A stretch of 64,000 bases of DNA from Kangiella koreensis DSM 16069 (GCF_000024085.1 NC_013166.1:2788074-2852073), one strand, 5' to 3'. Shown: positions 37,794-51,343, counted from the stretch's first letter. The notes: a model not told the origin generated them from the sequence alone. Program-made: numbers and translations.

Positions 37794-39242
37794 ATGCAAT
37801 ACGCAACTATCATACGCATACTTGGGATACTGCTGATGATTTTCAGTATTACCATGTTGCCGCCTGCGATTGTTTCTGCAATCTACGAAGATGGAGGAGG
37901 TAGCGCTTTTATTAGCACCTTCCTACTATCCCTTATCACTGGCTTGGTTCTATTTTGGCCTAAAAGAAAGGCCAAAGCTGAATTAAAAATCCGTGATGGT
38001 TTCTTAATTGTTGTTCTGTTCTGGACGGTACTGAGTACCTTTGGTGCTGTTCCATTTATTCTGGCCCAGTCCCTGCCGGTTAGCTTGGCGGATGCAGTTT
38101 TTGAATCTTTCTCTGGCTTAACCACCACTGGCGCAACCGTTATTAGCGGCTTAGACGATTTGCCACACTCTATCCTCTTTTACCGCCAGCAGCTCCAATG
38201 GCTGGGTGGCATGGGTATTATCGTTCTAGCGGTCGCTATCTTGCCCTTACTCGGCATTGGTGGCATGCAGCTATACAGAGCCGAAATGCCCGGCCCTATG
38301 AAGGACAATAAACTGACACCACGAATTGCAGGTACTGCTAAAGCTCTTTGGTATATTTATCTAGGCATGACAATTGCATGTGCCTTAGCCTATTGGATAG
38401 CCGGCATGACCACTTTCGATGCTATTGCCCACAGCTTCTCCACGGTTGCCATAGGTGGCTTTTCTACTCATGATGCCAGTATTGGTTACTTTGATAGCAA
38501 TGCTATTGAATTGATTTGTGCCTTCTTCATGTTTATCGCAGGAATTAATTTTGCCTTACACTTTATCTCTGTTCGCACACTAACCATTCGCCCTTACCTC
38601 AAAGATCCTGAGTTTAAAGGTTATTTCGCTATTTTGTGTATCGTCATTCTTTGTTGCACATCTGTTTTACTGTACTACCAGGAATACCCGTTCACTGATG
38701 CACTAGTCAAAAGTATTTTCCACTCAGTTTCGATTGCTACTACTGCTGGGTTTGCTAGTGCCGATTTCGCCACCTGGCCAACGTTGCTCCCAGTGTTATT
38801 AATTTTTGCCAGTTTCATTGGTGCCAGCGCAGGTTCTACCGGTGGAGGCATGAAAGTTATTCGAGTACTACTCCTGTTCAAACAAGGAATGCGTGAAATT
38901 AAACGCTTGATTCACCCCAATGGAATCTTTCTTATTAAGCTGGGTAAAGCGTCGGTTAATGATAGAGTGGTCCAGGCTGTCTGGGGATTTTTTGCAACTT
39001 ATGTAGTTCTATTTGTGCTACTGATGCTCATCCTTCTAGCGGATGGGCTTGACCAAATTACCGCTTTCTCTGCTGTCGCGGCCTGTATGAATAACCTTGG
39101 CCCAGGTCTAGGAGATGTGGCAGTGAACTACAGCGGCTTAAGTGATTTAGCAAAATACGTACTAAGCTTTGCGATGCTGCTTGGCCGGCTTGAAATTTTT
39201 ACGCTACTGGTCTTATTCACGCCTTATTTCTGGCGCCGTTAA
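37794..39242 (+). CDS. trkH: Trk potassium uptake channel subunit
   Basis: 482 residues, polytopic inner-membrane K+ channel with four M1-P-M2 repeats. The selectivity-filter regions can be seen as TTTGATV (near 103-110), 'STVAIGGFSTH', 'TTAGFASADF' and NNLGPGLG, each carrying the conserved Gly; 'GAMGGSTGGGMK'-type sequence appears here as GASAGSTGGGMK in the intramembrane loop. Hydrophobic helices run through the whole length. It is the partner of TrkA encoded just upstream. It ends 9 bases from the convergent acyltransferase gene, with no room for a terminator. Confidence 0.97.
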   Translation: MQYATIIRILGILLMIFSITMLPPAIVSAIYEDGGGSAFISTFLLSLITGLVLFWPKRKAKAELKIRDGFLIVVLFWTVLSTFGAVPFILAQSLPVSLADAVFESFSGLTTTGATVISGLDDLPHSILFYRQQLQWLGGMGIIVLAVAILPLLGIGGMQLYRAEMPGPMKDNKLTPRIAGTAKALWYIYLGMTIACALAYWIAGMTTFDAIAHSFSTVAIGGFSTHDASIGYFDSNAIELICAFFMFIAGINFALHFISVRTLTIRPYLKDPEFKGYFAILCIVILCCTSVLLYYQEYPFTDALVKSIFHSVSIATTAGFASADFATWPTLLPVLLIFASFIGASAGSTGGGMKVIRVLLLFKQGMREIKRLIHPNGIFLIKLGKASVNDRVVQAVWGFFATYVVLFVLLMLILLADGLDQITAFSAVAACMNNLGPGLGDVAVNYSGLSDLAKYVLSFAMLLGRLEIFTLLVLFTPYFWRR

Positions 39243-39251
39243 TCTCTTTTT

Positions 39252-40157
39252 CTATTTTCGATATATATTTTTCGAGCCATCTTCAGTGGTCTTAAAGCGT
39301 TTATAGGACCACTGATACTGCTCTGGAAATCTTCGAATTATGTTTTCCAAATGCTGATTTACTTTCTCAGCATACTTTAATTCTTCAACTTCTGGATTCA
39401 TATCTAATGGCTCCAGATGAATATCAAACGTTCCTTTTTCATTTCTAATGGCTGCTATCTGATAGACTTCAGCGTTGCTTTTCTGCTGTACCTTTTGCAC
39501 TAAGGTCATGGTTAAGGCTGGCTTACCAAAGAAAGGTACAAAAACACCTGCACGACGTCCTGGTTCCTGATCACTCAAAATAGCTGCAACATTACCTGCC
39601 TTTAATGATTCAATTAGGTGCATAACCCCTCTGCTATTACCTGCCACCATGGTGGTTGAGTTCTTGCAGCGGCCTTTACAGATCACTTCATCCATTTCTA
39701 ATTGACGAGGAGGGCGATACATACAATGAAACTTATAGCGACTTCCTAAGTAATATAAAGCAACCTCCCAGTTACCAATGTGTGCCCCGGTTATCAAAAC
39801 CCCTTTACCCTGAGCTAGGGTAGCTTTAACTTTCTCCTCGCCATAAATAGCATCGATCCAACTTTCGCCATTTTTATTACACCAAACCTTTGCAGCTTCT
39901 GAAAACAATTGACCAGTATGAGCCAGGCTCTGATCTACAATAGCTTCTTTTTTTTGGTTTGTTAGGTCGGGAAGGCAGATTTCTATATTGGTTTTACTGG
40001 TGGTAAAAGCACGGCTTTTATTCCAACGACTGATCTTGGCAAATAATTGACCGACCCATCTACCTAAAAATCTCGGCATAATCGAAAACAACCGAATCAT
40101 CGTTCGAATAAAAAAAACCTTAGTAGGGCTGGAAATTACCGCTTTACCTTTTGCCAT
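39252..40157 (-). CDS. Lipid A biosynthesis-type lysophospholipid acyltransferase
   Basis: 301 residues of the LpxL/LpxM (HtrB) superfamily, which adds secondary acyl chains to lipid A or related lipids at the inner membrane. An N-terminal hydrophobic/basic anchor precedes the catalytic H-x4-E motif in 'TGAHIGNWEVALYYLG'. 'MYRPPRQLEMDEVI' and 'ILSDQEPGRRAGVFVPFFGKPA' are the other family blocks. Which of LpxL, LpxM or a paralogue it is cannot be told. It is last on the minus strand after dsbA, behind that gene's terminator, so it probably has its own promoter. Confidence 0.87.
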   Translation of the reverse strand: MAKGKAVISSPTKVFFIRTMIRLFSIMPRFLGRWVGQLFAKISRWNKSRAFTTSKTNIEICLPDLTNQKKEAIVDQSLAHTGQLFSEAAKVWCNKNGESWIDAIYGEEKVKATLAQGKGVLITGAHIGNWEVALYYLGSRYKFHCMYRPPRQLEMDEVICKGRCKNSTTMVAGNSRGVMHLIESLKAGNVAAILSDQEPGRRAGVFVPFFGKPALTMTLVQKVQQKSNAEVYQIAAIRNEKGTFDIHLEPLDMNPEVEELKYAEKVNQHLENIIRRFPEQYQWSYKRFKTTEDGSKNIYRK

Positions 40158-40177
40158 TAAATACTCTACCTATAAAA

Positions 40178-40200
40178 AAATGCCGGCTTAACCGGCATTT
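40178..40200 (-). terminator. Rho-independent terminator after dsbA
   Basis: AAATGCCGG / CCGGCATTT with a 5-base loop. On the minus strand it is followed by a seven-T run, 20 bases after the dsbA stop codon and before the acyltransferase gene. Confidence 0.9.
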
Positions 40201-40219
40201 AGTATAACTCGAATGTGTC

Positions 40220-40831
40220 TTACTGTGCTTGTTCGATTGGAAACTTGCTCAGCATATAGTCTAATTTCTCATAGCTTTCAATTTTGTATTTTTGGTTCAC
40301 TACAAACATTGGGAAGCTGGATACTTTGAATTCACGAGCCAATTTCTTTGCATGTTGAACTTTATTTTCTACCGCAAATGAAGAGTAGGCTTTTTCGAAT
40401 TCTTCTTTTGTTACACCAGCAGCCTCAAAAATCGGAACTAACTCTTCTTTAGATTTAACTATCTTTTTCTGAGCATGCCACTGATTGAAAATTGCTGGAT
40501 GTACTTTATCTAACACACCTAATACTTCCGCCGTGTAATAACCATAAGTTAAATGCGCCACTTGCGGTAAAAACACTGGCACTTGCTTGAAGCTAACCTC
40601 AGCTGGTTTGGTTGGCTCCCACTTATGCAAAAAACCCTCTACGTTGTAGCAGTGTGGGCATGTGTACGAGAAAAACTCCATCACCTCAGGCTTGCTTACG
40701 CCCTTAGCCCCCGAAATAACAGAAAAATCTTTACCTTCCTTCGCCTGGCTAGCGCTTGTAGCTTCTGCGCAAGCCACTTGGGTTAATGCCAATAATGCTA
40801 AAGCAGCACTAAATAATGTTTTTAATTTCAT
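40220..40831 (-). CDS. dsbA: Periplasmic thiol:disulfide oxidase DsbA
   Basis: 203 residues. Introduces disulfides into exported proteins. The signal peptide (MKLKTLFSAALALLALTQVACAEA) is followed by a thioredoxin fold with inserted helical domain. The active site is CPHC in FFSYTCPHCYNVEGF and the cis-Pro is in VSSFPMFVVNQKY. The ATG at 40831 has GGAG seven bases upstream; the frame is open to 40852, which would overlap glmS and spoil the signal peptide. It lies just after glmS on the same strand. The redox partner DsbB is not in the window. Confidence 0.95.
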   Translation of the reverse strand: MKLKTLFSAALALLALTQVACAEATSASQAKEGKDFSVISGAKGVSKPEVMEFFSYTCPHCYNVEGFLHKWEPTKPAEVSFKQVPVFLPQVAHLTYGYYTAEVLGVLDKVHPAIFNQWHAQKKIVKSKEELVPIFEAAGVTKEEFEKAYSSFAVENKVQHAKKLAREFKVSSFPMFVVNQKYKIESYEKLDYMLSKFPIEQAQ

Positions 40832-40844
40832 TGGTGTCTCCGGT

Positions 40845-42674
40845 TTACTCAACGGTTACAGATTTAGCCAGATTTCTCGGCTGGTCAACATCTGTACCTT
40901 TAATAATAGCTACATAATAAGATAATAACTGCATTGGGATGGTGTATACCATCGGTGCAGTAATTGTATACTGACTCTTTATTGGAAAGACGGTTATACC
41001 ATCCGAACTCTGAATATTAGCTGACTCATCGGCAAAAACAAAGAGTTGACCGCCCCTAGAGCGAACTTCTTCTATATTTGACTTCAGTTTTTCCAGCAAA
41101 TTATCCTTGGGCGCAACAACCACAATCGGCATTTCTTTGTCGATTAACGCTAACGGACCGTGCTTTAACTCACCGGCAGCATAGGCTTCTGCATGAATAT
41201 AGGATATTTCTTTTAACTTTAAGGCAGCTTCCATAGCAATTGGATACTGCTGACCGCGTCCAAGAAATAGTGTGTGATGCTTTTCTGCAAATCGTTCCGA
41301 CAAATCCTCAATCGCTTCAGCCTGGTCTAATGCTGCCTGGATTTCGCTTGGAAGATGTTCGAGTGCCTCAGCGATTGATTTTTCTTTTGACTCTTCAAGT
41401 CCCTGCGCTTTTCCGATAGTGACCATCAATAACATCAATGATACTAGCTGCGCAGTGAAAGCCTTAGTTGAGGCTACACCAATTTCTGTTCCTGCACGTG
41501 TCAATAATGTAAAGTCTGACTCTCGTACCATTGATGAAGCAGGAGAATTACAAACGGTTAATGTTCCTAAGTAACCCTGTTCTTTTGCTTTCTTTAAAGC
41601 TGCCATTGTATCCGCTGTTTCCCCTGATTGGGAAATGGTGACAAACAAACTGTTAGGTAACACCGCTGTTTGTCTATAGCGATATTCACTGGCAATTTCC
41701 ACCAAACATGGAATCTGTAGATAATCCTCAATCCAATATTTAGCAACTAATGCTGCGTGGTAACTGGTACCACAAGCAATAATTTGGATAGCTTTAGTAT
41801 CGGCAAAAACCTTATTTGCGTTTGCACCAAGAGTCTCAATAATAATCTTGTGATTCACTAACCGACCCTCAAGGGTGTCATTCACTACTTGAGGTTGCTC
41901 GAAGATTTCTTTCAACATGAAATGGCGAAAACGCCCTTTATCTACAGCGTCATGCTGGATATCTGACTTTTCAAAATCACGCTCAACTTTTTGGCCATTA
42001 CTATCTAATATAGTTACGCCGTCTCTGCGAACTTCAGCCACCTCACCTTCTTCAAGGTAAATAAAGTCTCGGGTTACAGGAAGTAGGGCAAGTTGGTCGG
42101 ATGCGACAAAGTATTCACCTATACCTTTTCCAATTACTAATGGACTTCCCGATCGTGCTACCACCATTTTATCTGGCTCGTTGGTATCTATCGCTACAGT
42201 GCCGTATGCACCATCTAGCTTTTTAGTCGTTTTTTGTAATGCTTCTAATAACGAGTGACTCGTCTTAAGCTCTTCATGCAAGCAGTGCGCCATTACCTCA
42301 GTGTCAGTATCTGAGCTAAACACATAACCTTTCGCTTTTAACTCATCTCGTAACTCATCGTGGTTTTCAATTATTCCGTTATGGACTAAAGCAATATTAT
42401 CTTCTGACATATGAGGATGAGCGTTGCGTTCGCTCGGTTCGCCATGAGTTGCCCAGCGGGTGTGGGCGATACCTAAACCACCAGGTAGGGGAGTTTCCTG
42501 CAGTGCTTGATCAAGCTCAGAAACCTTTCCCAGTCGGCGTAATCGCTGGATCTTATTATCATTATAAATAGCCAATCCTGCCGAGTCATATCCTCGATAC
42601 TCGAGACGTTTCAAGCCTTCCACTAAAATTTGGCTAACATCTCTTTGCGCAATAGCTCCAACAATGCCACACAT
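40845..42674 (-). CDS. glmS: Glucosamine-6-phosphate synthase
   Basis: 609 residues. Makes glucosamine-6-P from fructose-6-P and glutamine for peptidoglycan and LPS. The N-terminal Ntn amidotransferase domain begins [13 protein letters not shown] with Cys2 (after Met) as nucleophile, followed by '[12 protein letters not shown]' type sequence and 'HTRWATHG'. Two SIS domains (about 285-420 and 455-590) carry 'CGTSYHAAL', 'SQSGETADT' and the C-terminal '[13 protein letters not shown]'. ATG abuts the glmU stop. No glmS ribozyme is present upstream, as expected outside Gram-positives. Together with glmU it forms a UDP-GlcNAc supply unit. Confidence 0.98.
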   Translation of the reverse strand: MCGIVGAIAQRDVSQILVEGLKRLEYRGYDSAGLAIYNDNKIQRLRRLGKVSELDQALQETPLPGGLGIAHTRWATHGEPSERNAHPHMSEDNIALVHNGIIENHDELRDELKAKGYVFSSDTDTEVMAHCLHEELKTSHSLLEALQKTTKKLDGAYGTVAIDTNEPDKMVVARSGSPLVIGKGIGEYFVASDQLALLPVTRDFIYLEEGEVAEVRRDGVTILDSNGQKVERDFEKSDIQHDAVDKGRFRHFMLKEIFEQPQVVNDTLEGRLVNHKIIIETLGANANKVFADTKAIQIIACGTSYHAALVAKYWIEDYLQIPCLVEIASEYRYRQTAVLPNSLFVTISQSGETADTMAALKKAKEQGYLGTLTVCNSPASSMVRESDFTLLTRAGTEIGVASTKAFTAQLVSLMLLMVTIGKAQGLEESKEKSIAEALEHLPSEIQAALDQAEAIEDLSERFAEKHHTLFLGRGQQYPIAMEAALKLKEISYIHAEAYAAGELKHGPLALIDKEMPIVVVAPKDNLLEKLKSNIEEVRSRGGQLFVFADESANIQSSDGITVFPIKSQYTITAPMVYTIPMQLLSYYVAIIKGTDVDQPRNLAKSVTVE

Positions 42675-44063
42675 TTATTTGCTGTCCTCATGATCTTTCT
42701 TAGTTTGTTTTTTTACTGGTCTTTGCCAGCCTTCGACGTGCTTTTGGGCAACGCGACTGATACAAAGTTCCCCTGCGGCTACGTCTTTTGTAACAGTGGT
42801 TCCTGCTCCTATAGTAGCTCCTTTACCAATTTTTAATGGGGCCACCAACTGGGAGTCCGACCCAATAAATACATTATCTTCGACTACCGTCTTATGCTTG
42901 TTGGCGCCATCATAATTACAGGTGATCACACCCGCACCAATATTTACCCCTTGGCCTACCTCGGCATCTCCAATATAACTTAAATGACTGGCTTTACTGG
43001 CAGAGCCCAACACCGCATTTTTAGTTTCCACAAAATTACCAATAAAAGCACCCTGCTTTAATTCAGTTCCAGGTCTAATTCTTGCAAATGGTCCTACTGA
43101 ACAATCTGCCTCTATCACAGCACCTTCTATTATACTGTTTGGTTTAATAATGCAGTTTGGGCCAATTTTGGAGTTAATAATAATACTGTTAGCGCCTATC
43201 AAAGTTCCTCGACCGATTGTCACGTCACCTTCTGTAACCACATTGATATCTATTACCACGTCGGCCGCACAACTTAAATTACCTCTTACATCAAAGCGAG
43301 CAGGGTCGATTAAAGTAACCCCTTCACTCATAAGCTTCTCTGCTCGTTGTTTTTGGTAGGCTCGCTCTAATTGAGCCAGTTGAACGCGACTATTAACACC
43401 CTCAACTTCGATAGCCGAAGCGGGGTGGCAGGCCCGAACACCGCCTTCTGCCGCAGCCATCGCAATCGTGTCCGTTAAGTAGTACTCGCCTTGCGCATTA
43501 TTATTATCAATATTTGCCAGCCACTTAGTAATATTCTTCGAACCCACCGCCAGGATACCGGTGTTAACTTCGTTAATCGCTAACTGCTCCATACTGGCAT
43601 CTTTTTGCTCAACGATAGCTGTCACTCGTCCTTCGCTATTACGAATTATTCGACCATAACCAGAAGGGTCTTTTAGTTTTACGGTAAGTAGCCCAAGGCC
43701 TTGATTAGGTTGAGCATCTATTAATTGCTTCAAGGTTTCTTTGCTAATGAGCGGAACATCGCCATACAACACCAAAACCTGATTACCTGCAGTGACTAAA
43801 GGTAATGCCTGGTCTACCGCATGACCAGTCCCGAGCTGTTCCGATTGTTCGGCAATCAGAATATTCTGCTGCTCAACACTGGCTTTGACCTGTTCAATTT
43901 CATGTCCTGCTACGACAATGACCTGTTCTGGCTCTAGTTGCTGTGCAGCGTCAATAACGTGCTGAAGCATGCTTTTGCCTGCAATTTTATGCAGAACCTT
44001 TGGCATGTTGGACTGCATACGAGTTCCTTTACCCGCAGCGAGAATAACGACACTTAAACCCAT
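42675..44063 (-). CDS. glmU: Bifunctional GlmU (GlcN-1-P acetyltransferase / GlcNAc-1-P uridyltransferase)
   Basis: 462 residues. The N-terminal uridyltransferase domain begins '[23 protein letters not shown]' with the G-x-G-T-R-M pyrophosphorylase loop and Lys. The C-terminal left-handed beta-helix (about 250-455) has hexapeptide repeats such as '[19 protein letters not shown]' and the acetyltransferase catalytic His in [14 protein letters not shown]. Supplies UDP-GlcNAc. It is preceded by the ATP synthase terminator and 170-base spacer, and followed immediately by glmS (no gap). The atp-glmU-glmS order is standard in gammaproteobacteria. Confidence 0.98.
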   Translation of the reverse strand: MGLSVVILAAGKGTRMQSNMPKVLHKIAGKSMLQHVIDAAQQLEPEQVIVVAGHEIEQVKASVEQQNILIAEQSEQLGTGHAVDQALPLVTAGNQVLVLYGDVPLISKETLKQLIDAQPNQGLGLLTVKLKDPSGYGRIIRNSEGRVTAIVEQKDASMEQLAINEVNTGILAVGSKNITKWLANIDNNNAQGEYYLTDTIAMAAAEGGVRACHPASAIEVEGVNSRVQLAQLERAYQKQRAEKLMSEGVTLIDPARFDVRGNLSCAADVVIDINVVTEGDVTIGRGTLIGANSIIINSKIGPNCIIKPNSIIEGAVIEADCSVGPFARIRPGTELKQGAFIGNFVETKNAVLGSASKASHLSYIGDAEVGQGVNIGAGVITCNYDGANKHKTVVEDNVFIGSDSQLVAPLKIGKGATIGAGTTVTKDVAAGELCISRVAQKHVEGWQRPVKKQTKKDHEDSK

Positions 44064-44189
44064 AATTTATTCATGATTCCTAAATAAGCGCGCATTTTAG
44101 CACTTTTAACTGTTTTTTAACTCCAGTTACAATATTTTTTTATAAGATCGAATCAAGGTCTCACTTATATCACTTTCTATTTATCATAA

Positions 44190-44215
44190 AAAAAGGTGGC
44201 CAGAGCCACCTTTTT
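44190..44215 (-). terminator. Terminator of the ATP synthase operon
   Basis: AAAAAGGTGGC-CAGA-GCCACCTTTTT, an 11-bp perfect stem with T run, 22 bases after the atpC stop codon. Confidence 0.93.
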
Positions 44216-44237
44216 GATTTCGATCGACAATTAAAAA

Positions 44238-44663
44238 TTACTTACCAGCTTTCTTTCTAATAGCTCGTAAGGTTCTTAACTGTGCTACAGCCTCTGCAAG
44301 TTCAGCCGCGGCTTTAGAGAACTCAATCTCAGAGCTTTGATCCTGAAGTGCTTCGCGGGCCATTTTTTCCGCTTCCAGAGCTTTCGCTTCATCCACATCT
44401 TCTGCACGCACTGCTGTATCAGCTAGCACCGTCACAACATGTGGTAAAACTTCAAGCATACCACCAGAAACAAAGAAGAATTCTTCTTCGCCACCTGGTA
44501 ACGTGACCTTGATTGGCCCTGGGTTCAGGGACGTTAGCAAAGGGGCGTGGCCTGGTTCAACACCAAGCTCACCCAAGTCACCGTTTGCAATCAATCGCTC
44601 AACTTTACCTGAGAAGATTGATTCCTCGGCGCTAACGATATCCAAATGTACTGTCATTGCCAT
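44238..44663 (-). CDS. atpC: F1 ATP synthase epsilon subunit
   Basis: 141 residues. A beta-sandwich domain (1-~85, '[17 protein letters not shown]', '[16 protein letters not shown]') and a C-terminal helical hairpin (about 90-138) that can inhibit ATP hydrolysis in relatives. The start MAMTVHLDI parallels E. coli AtpC; GGGGGA lies five bases before the ATG. Last gene of the operon, followed by a strong terminator. Confidence 0.97.
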   Translation of the reverse strand: MAMTVHLDIVSAEESIFSGKVERLIANGDLGELGVEPGHAPLLTSLNPGPIKVTLPGGEEEFFFVSGGMLEVLPHVVTVLADTAVRAEDVDEAKALEAEKMAREALQDQSSEIEFSKAAAELAEAVAQLRTLRAIRKKAGK

Positions 44664-44689
44664 TAGGTCCCCCTAATTTTAGGGCTGGA

Positions 44690-46108
<1,419 letters not shown>

Positions 46109-46116
46109 TTATTGCG

Positions 46117-46977
46117 TTATACCGCAGCCGCACCTGCACAAATCTCAGAAAGCTCCTGAGTAATCGCAGCCTGACGAGCTTTGTTATATACCAATTCAAG
46201 ATCGTCAATAAGATCACCGGCGTTATCAGAGGCTGCTTTCATCGCAACCATACGCGCCGCTTGTTCACATGCGATATTTTCAACCACAGCTTGATAAACC
46301 TGAGACTCGATAAAACGAACCATCAATTTATCTAACAAAGGCTTAGCTTCTGGCTCATACAAATAATCCCAGTGATGCTTAAGCTCATCGTCTTCACCAG
46401 CCGGAAGTGGCAGTAATTGCTCAACTTCAGGACTTTGGGTCATTGAGTTAACAAACTCATTGGTGACCACGAATAAACGATCGATACGCTTTTCATCATA
46501 GGCTTTTAGCATAACCTTAACTGAACCAATCAGATCCTCGATTTCAGGTGTGTCACCTAAGTTCGAAGTCTTAGCAACCACAGAACCACCAAACTTGCGG
46601 AAGAATGAAGTCGCTTTGTTGCCGATTAGGCACAAGTCAATTTCGATATCCTGTTCCGACCAGGTTTTCATATCGTTTAGCGCTGCCTTGAATAAGTTGA
46701 TATTCAAACCACCACATAAACCACGGTCTGTGGATACGACAATATAACCAACACGTTTTACGTCTCGCTCAGAAACGTAAGCATGTCGGTATTCTGGAGT
46801 ACCTTGTGCAATGTGCTTGATCACGTTGCGAATTTTCTCGGCATAAGGACGAGAAGCCGCCATACGATCTTGCGCTTTACGCATTTTACTAGCAGCAACC
46901 ATTTCCATTGCTGAAGTAATTTTTTGCGTATTTTTAATCGACCCTATTTTGGTACGAATCTCTTTAGCGCCTGACAT
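46117..46977 (-). CDS. atpG: F1 ATP synthase gamma subunit
   Basis: 286 residues, the rotor shaft. The N-terminal helix '[21 protein letters not shown]' with '[15 protein letters not shown]' and the C-terminal helix '[22 protein letters not shown]' form the coiled-coil axle; between them lies the Rossmann-like region with '[17 protein letters not shown]'. Lengths match E. coli (287). A small hairpin lies in the 69-base gap after atpA. Confidence 0.98.
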   Translation of the reverse strand: MSGAKEIRTKIGSIKNTQKITSAMEMVAASKMRKAQDRMAASRPYAEKIRNVIKHIAQGTPEYRHAYVSERDVKRVGYIVVSTDRGLCGGLNINLFKAALNDMKTWSEQDIEIDLCLIGNKATSFFRKFGGSVVAKTSNLGDTPEIEDLIGSVKVMLKAYDEKRIDRLFVVTNEFVNSMTQSPEVEQLLPLPAGEDDELKHHWDYLYEPEAKPLLDKLMVRFIESQVYQAVVENIACEQAARMVAMKAASDNAGDLIDDLELVYNKARQAAITQELSEICAGAAAV

Positions 46978-47021
46978 AGTATATTTCCAGTCTTAATCTA
47001 ATTAATTGGTTAATGCACAAA

Positions 47022-47038
47022 AGGGTGCTAAGCACCCC
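47022..47038 (-). other. Intercistronic hairpin between atpA and atpG
   Basis: GGGTGC-TAA-GCACCC, a compact GC stem, read on the minus strand followed by CTTTTG. It lies 8 bases beyond the atpA stop codon in the middle of the operon. It could trim or stabilise the upstream mRNA or attenuate slightly; it is too weak in T residues to be called a terminator. Confidence 0.5.
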
Positions 47039-47046
47039 ATTGTTTT

Positions 47047-48594
47047 TTACCAAGTTTGGGTAGCCTTAAATTTGGTTACCGCTGCTTCAAGTTTCTCTGC
47101 AACTTCGTCGTTATAATCACATTTTTCATTGATTTCTTTCAACAAGTCAGCATGTTGATTCTTGAAGTAATCTAACAATGCAGATTCGAAGTCACCGATC
47201 TTGCTAATTTCAACGTCTTTCAAGTGACCTTTTTCAGCTGAGTACAATGAAACTGCCATTTCTGCTACCGAAAGGGGCGCATACTGGTGCTGTTTCATCA
47301 ATTCAGTAACACGTTGACCGTGTTCTAGCTGAGCTCGAGTCGCATCATCAAGATCCGAAGCAAACTGAGCAAACGCCGCAAGTTCACGATACTGAGCCAA
47401 TGCAAGACGAACACCACCACCAAGCTTCTTGATGATTTTAGTCTGTGCTGCACCACCTACACGAGATACCGACAGACCGGCGTTAACCGCTGGACGAATA
47501 CCTGCGTTGAACAAGTCAGTTTCCAAGAAAATCTGACCATCCGTAATAGAGATTACGTTAGTTGGTACGAAAGCAGAAACGTCACCAGCTTGAGTTTCAA
47601 TGATTGGCAATGCGGTCAATGAACCTGTTTTGCCTTTTACTTCACCGTTTGTAATCTTTTCAACATGTTCAGCGTTAATACGCGATGCACGTTCTAGAAG
47701 ACGAGAGTGTAAGTAGAATACGTCACCAGGATATGCTTCACGACCTGGAGGGCGACGTAGCAACAACGAGATTTGACGATAAGCCCAAGCTTGCTTGGTT
47801 AAGTCATCATAAACAATCAAGCCATCTTCGCCGCGGTCACGGAAGTACTCACCCATGGTGCAGCCAGCAAATGGAGCAATAAATTGCAATGCAGCCGCAT
47901 CGGAAGCAGTTGCAGCAACAATGATGGTGTGATCCATCGCGCCGTGCTCTTCCAATTTACGAACAATACCAGCAACAGTTGATGCTTTTTGACCAACAGC
48001 AACATAAACACAGATAACGCCAGTGCCTTTCTGGTTGATAATGGCATCTACCGCAATCGCAGTTTTACCTGTTTGACGGTCACCAATAATCAACTCACGC
48101 TGTCCACGACCAACTGGGATCATGGCGTCAATTGATTTAATACCGGTCTGTACAGGTTGATCAACTGATTTACGTTCAATTACACCTGGTGCAATTTTCT
48201 CAACTGGTGAGAAGCCGTCATTTTCAATTGGACCTTTGCCATCAATTGGGTTACCAAGAGCATCAACCACACGGCCTAAAAGACCTCGGCCGACTGGCAC
48301 TTCCAAAATACGGCCAGTACATTTAGCCGTCATACCTTCAACGATATCAGTATAGTCACCCAGAACAACAGCACCGACAGAGTCGCGCTCAAGGTTTAAG
48401 GCCATACCGTACTTACCGCCTGGCAATTCAATCATTTCACCAGCCATAACGTCGGTTAGGCCGTGAATACGTAAAATACCGTCAGACACACTGACGATAG
48501 TACCTTCATTGCGAGCTTCACTCACGACTTCAAAAGAGTCGATTCGATTTTTAATTAGCTCGCTAATTTCTGATGGATTCAGTTGCACACTCAT
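47047..48594 (-). CDS. atpA: F1 ATP synthase alpha subunit
   Basis: 515 residues (E. coli 513), non-catalytic nucleotide-binding subunit. The N-terminus [18 protein letters not shown] binds the peripheral stalk, Walker A is GDRQTGKT near 170-177, and the arginine finger is in the '[19 protein letters not shown]' segment. The full length is clean. It follows atpH with a 12-base gap. Confidence 0.98.
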   Translation of the reverse strand: MSVQLNPSEISELIKNRIDSFEVVSEARNEGTIVSVSDGILRIHGLTDVMAGEMIELPGGKYGMALNLERDSVGAVVLGDYTDIVEGMTAKCTGRILEVPVGRGLLGRVVDALGNPIDGKGPIENDGFSPVEKIAPGVIERKSVDQPVQTGIKSIDAMIPVGRGQRELIIGDRQTGKTAIAVDAIINQKGTGVICVYVAVGQKASTVAGIVRKLEEHGAMDHTIIVAATASDAAALQFIAPFAGCTMGEYFRDRGEDGLIVYDDLTKQAWAYRQISLLLRRPPGREAYPGDVFYLHSRLLERASRINAEHVEKITNGEVKGKTGSLTALPIIETQAGDVSAFVPTNVISITDGQIFLETDLFNAGIRPAVNAGLSVSRVGGAAQTKIIKKLGGGVRLALAQYRELAAFAQFASDLDDATRAQLEHGQRVTELMKQHQYAPLSVAEMAVSLYSAEKGHLKDVEISKIGDFESALLDYFKNQHADLLKEINEKCDYNDEVAEKLEAAVTKFKATQTW

Positions 48595-48606
48595 GCTTCT
48601 TCCTCA

Positions 48607-49143
48607 CTAAGCTCTTAGCGTTTCGGAAAGCTTGTTGAGCTTACCGCGTACGGATCCGTCAATAACCATATCACCAGCCTTAATAACAAGACCACCAATC
48701 ATGGACGAATCTACCTGTGTTTGAATATTAACTTTACGACCAAGTTTTGCCGTTAACTTTTCAGTTAAACGTTGCAATTGCTCATCGTTAAGCGCTGTCG
48801 CAGAAATTACTTCTACATCAACTGCCTTGTCATAGTCCGCCTTTAATACTTCAAAACGGCCTTTTATTGCTGGCAAAGCTTGTAAACGATGGTTTCTTGC
48901 AAGTAACTTGATAAAGTTTTCAACCTTATCAGTTATCTGACCTTCACTTATTTTCAAAAGCACTTCACCTTTTTGCTCAGCAGAAAGGGAAGGGTTACTA
49001 ATAATTGTGGCCACGTCGTCGTTGCTAACGGCTTGAGCGACAAAATCTAACATGCTTGCCCACTCAGATACATCCTGAGCGCCAAGAGCATATTCGAATG
49101 CTGCTTTTGCGTATGGTCTTGCAATAGTAGTCAGCTCAGCCAT
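48607..49143 (-). CDS. atpH: ATP synthase delta subunit
   Basis: 178 residues, OSCP-type subunit that ties F1 to the b stalk. Helical N-terminal domain begins 'ELTTIARPYAKAAFEYAL'; the C-terminal part has 'DSSMIGGLVIKAGDMVIDGS' and ends SVRGKLNKLSETLRA, all typical of AtpH. It is placed between atpF (9-base gap) and atpA. Confidence 0.97.
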   Translation of the reverse strand: MAELTTIARPYAKAAFEYALGAQDVSEWASMLDFVAQAVSNDDVATIISNPSLSAEQKGEVLLKISEGQITDKVENFIKLLARNHRLQALPAIKGRFEVLKADYDKAVDVEVISATALNDEQLQRLTEKLTAKLGRKVNIQTQVDSSMIGGLVIKAGDMVIDGSVRGKLNKLSETLRA

Positions 49144-49152
49144 AGTTAACCC

Positions 49153-49623
49153 TTATAACTCTTTTACTAGCTTGTCGAACAAGTCGTTGTTCGCAGCTGC
49201 GTCTATATTACGCTCGATTACTTTCTCGGCACCAGCTACAGCCAAGGTAGCCACTTTCGAGCGAAGCTGTTCGCGAGCGCGGTTAACTTCTTGCTCAATT
49301 TCAGCCATAGCGCCATTCTTGATTTTATCGGCTTCGGTACGAGCATCGCCCTTAGCAGAGTCAACAATTTCAGCATGACGTTTTTTGGCAGAGTCAACAA
49401 TCTCTGCTGACTGTTGCTTTGCTTCACGCAACAATTCAGCCGCTTTCTCTTGAGCCAGCTCAAGGTCTTTCTGGCTTCTTTCAGAAGCAGCTAGACCTTC
49501 AGCAATCTTGTCCTGACGTTCTTTGATAGCCTTAATAATGAAAGGCCATACAAACTTCATGCAGAACCACACAAAGCCGACAAAGAAAATCATGTTAATA
49601 AATAGGGTAGCGTTGATATTCAC
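49153..49623 (-). CDS. atpF: ATP synthase subunit b
   Basis: 156 residues as in E. coli. One N-terminal membrane helix ('[20 protein letters not shown]') is followed by a long charged coiled coil (about 30-150, with [20 protein letters not shown] and [10 protein letters not shown] repeats) that dimerises as the peripheral stalk. The segment [14 protein letters not shown] and preceding [11 protein letters not shown] show a short internal 11-residue repeat, consistent with the right-handed coil of b subunits. Confidence 0.97.
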   Translation of the reverse strand: MNINATLFINMIFFVGFVWFCMKFVWPFIIKAIKERQDKIAEGLAASERSQKDLELAQEKAAELLREAKQQSAEIVDSAKKRHAEIVDSAKGDARTEADKIKNGAMAEIEQEVNRAREQLRSKVATLAVAGAEKVIERNIDAAANNDLFDKLVKEL

Positions 49624-49675
49624 GTCTATTCCCCCTCTAGTTGGTTAATCAAAAGTAATCGTTCGGTTGTTTGAA

Positions 49676-50009
<334 letters not shown>

Positions 50010-50048
50010 TTTGTTTAGTGGCAAGTCGTTACGACACGCCTCTAGCAA

Positions 50049-50912
<864 letters not shown>

Positions 50913-50929
50913 TTATCAACGTGTCTTAA

Positions 50930-51310
50930 TTAAGACGATTTAACAATTAAGGGTGCAAACAACTGAGACAACACGATAATCACATAGCCGATTAACAGTG
51001 ATGGTGGATGCACCGGTAATACTGCAAACGCAACTGCCAGCAAGCCAATCGCCAACAAAATCTTCAAGCTTTCCGCAAATTTGAACGCTTTTTGAATTTC
51101 GTGTGCTGCTTGTGCCCCTGACTTTCTAAATACTATTGTGGCAAAAATGAAGTGAAGGATAACTGCTATTAAGCTTCCCACACCTAGCGAGACACTCACT
51201 TCCCACGATATTAGCAAACCCACTAACACTAAAACCAAGCTAATACCGAATTGAAGTTGAACCATTTTGTAGGCCTGAGCTCGACCTTTCTTTGCTAATG
51301 ATTCACTCAT
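50930..51310 (-). CDS. atpI: ATP synthase protein I
   Basis: About 126 residues with four hydrophobic helices; an assembly factor for the c ring in relatives. The Met at 51310 (MSESLAKKGRAQAYKMVQLQ) aligns with the E. coli AtpI start, but no good ribosome-binding site precedes it. The frame is open to an ATG at 51343 that sits within a 14-bp palindrome; that start would put the ATG about 19 bases after the predicted transcription start. So the start is uncertain. First gene of the atp operon. Confidence 0.88.
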   Translation of the reverse strand: MSESLAKKGRAQAYKMVQLQFGISLVLVLVGLLISWEVSVSLGVGSLIAVILHFIFATIVFRKSGAQAAHEIQKAFKFAESLKILLAIGLLAVAFAVLPVHPPSLLIGYVIIVLSQLFAPLIVKSS

Positions 51311-51329
51311 AAGGAGTTGCCCCATCCCC

Positions 51330-51343
51330 ATGCTATATAGCAT
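51330..51343. promoter_or_regulatory. Perfect 14-bp palindrome at the start of the atp operon
   Basis: ATGCTATATAGCAT is its own reverse complement. It is about 20-33 bases downstream of the predicted atp transcription start, where a repressor or a short mRNA hairpin could act. No known regulator recognised. Confidence 0.45.

Noticed and set aside
40832..40852. Longer dsbA start overlapping glmS
   Set aside because: It would put MSKPETP before the signal peptide and lacks a ribosome-binding site, whereas GGAG precedes the ATG at 40831.
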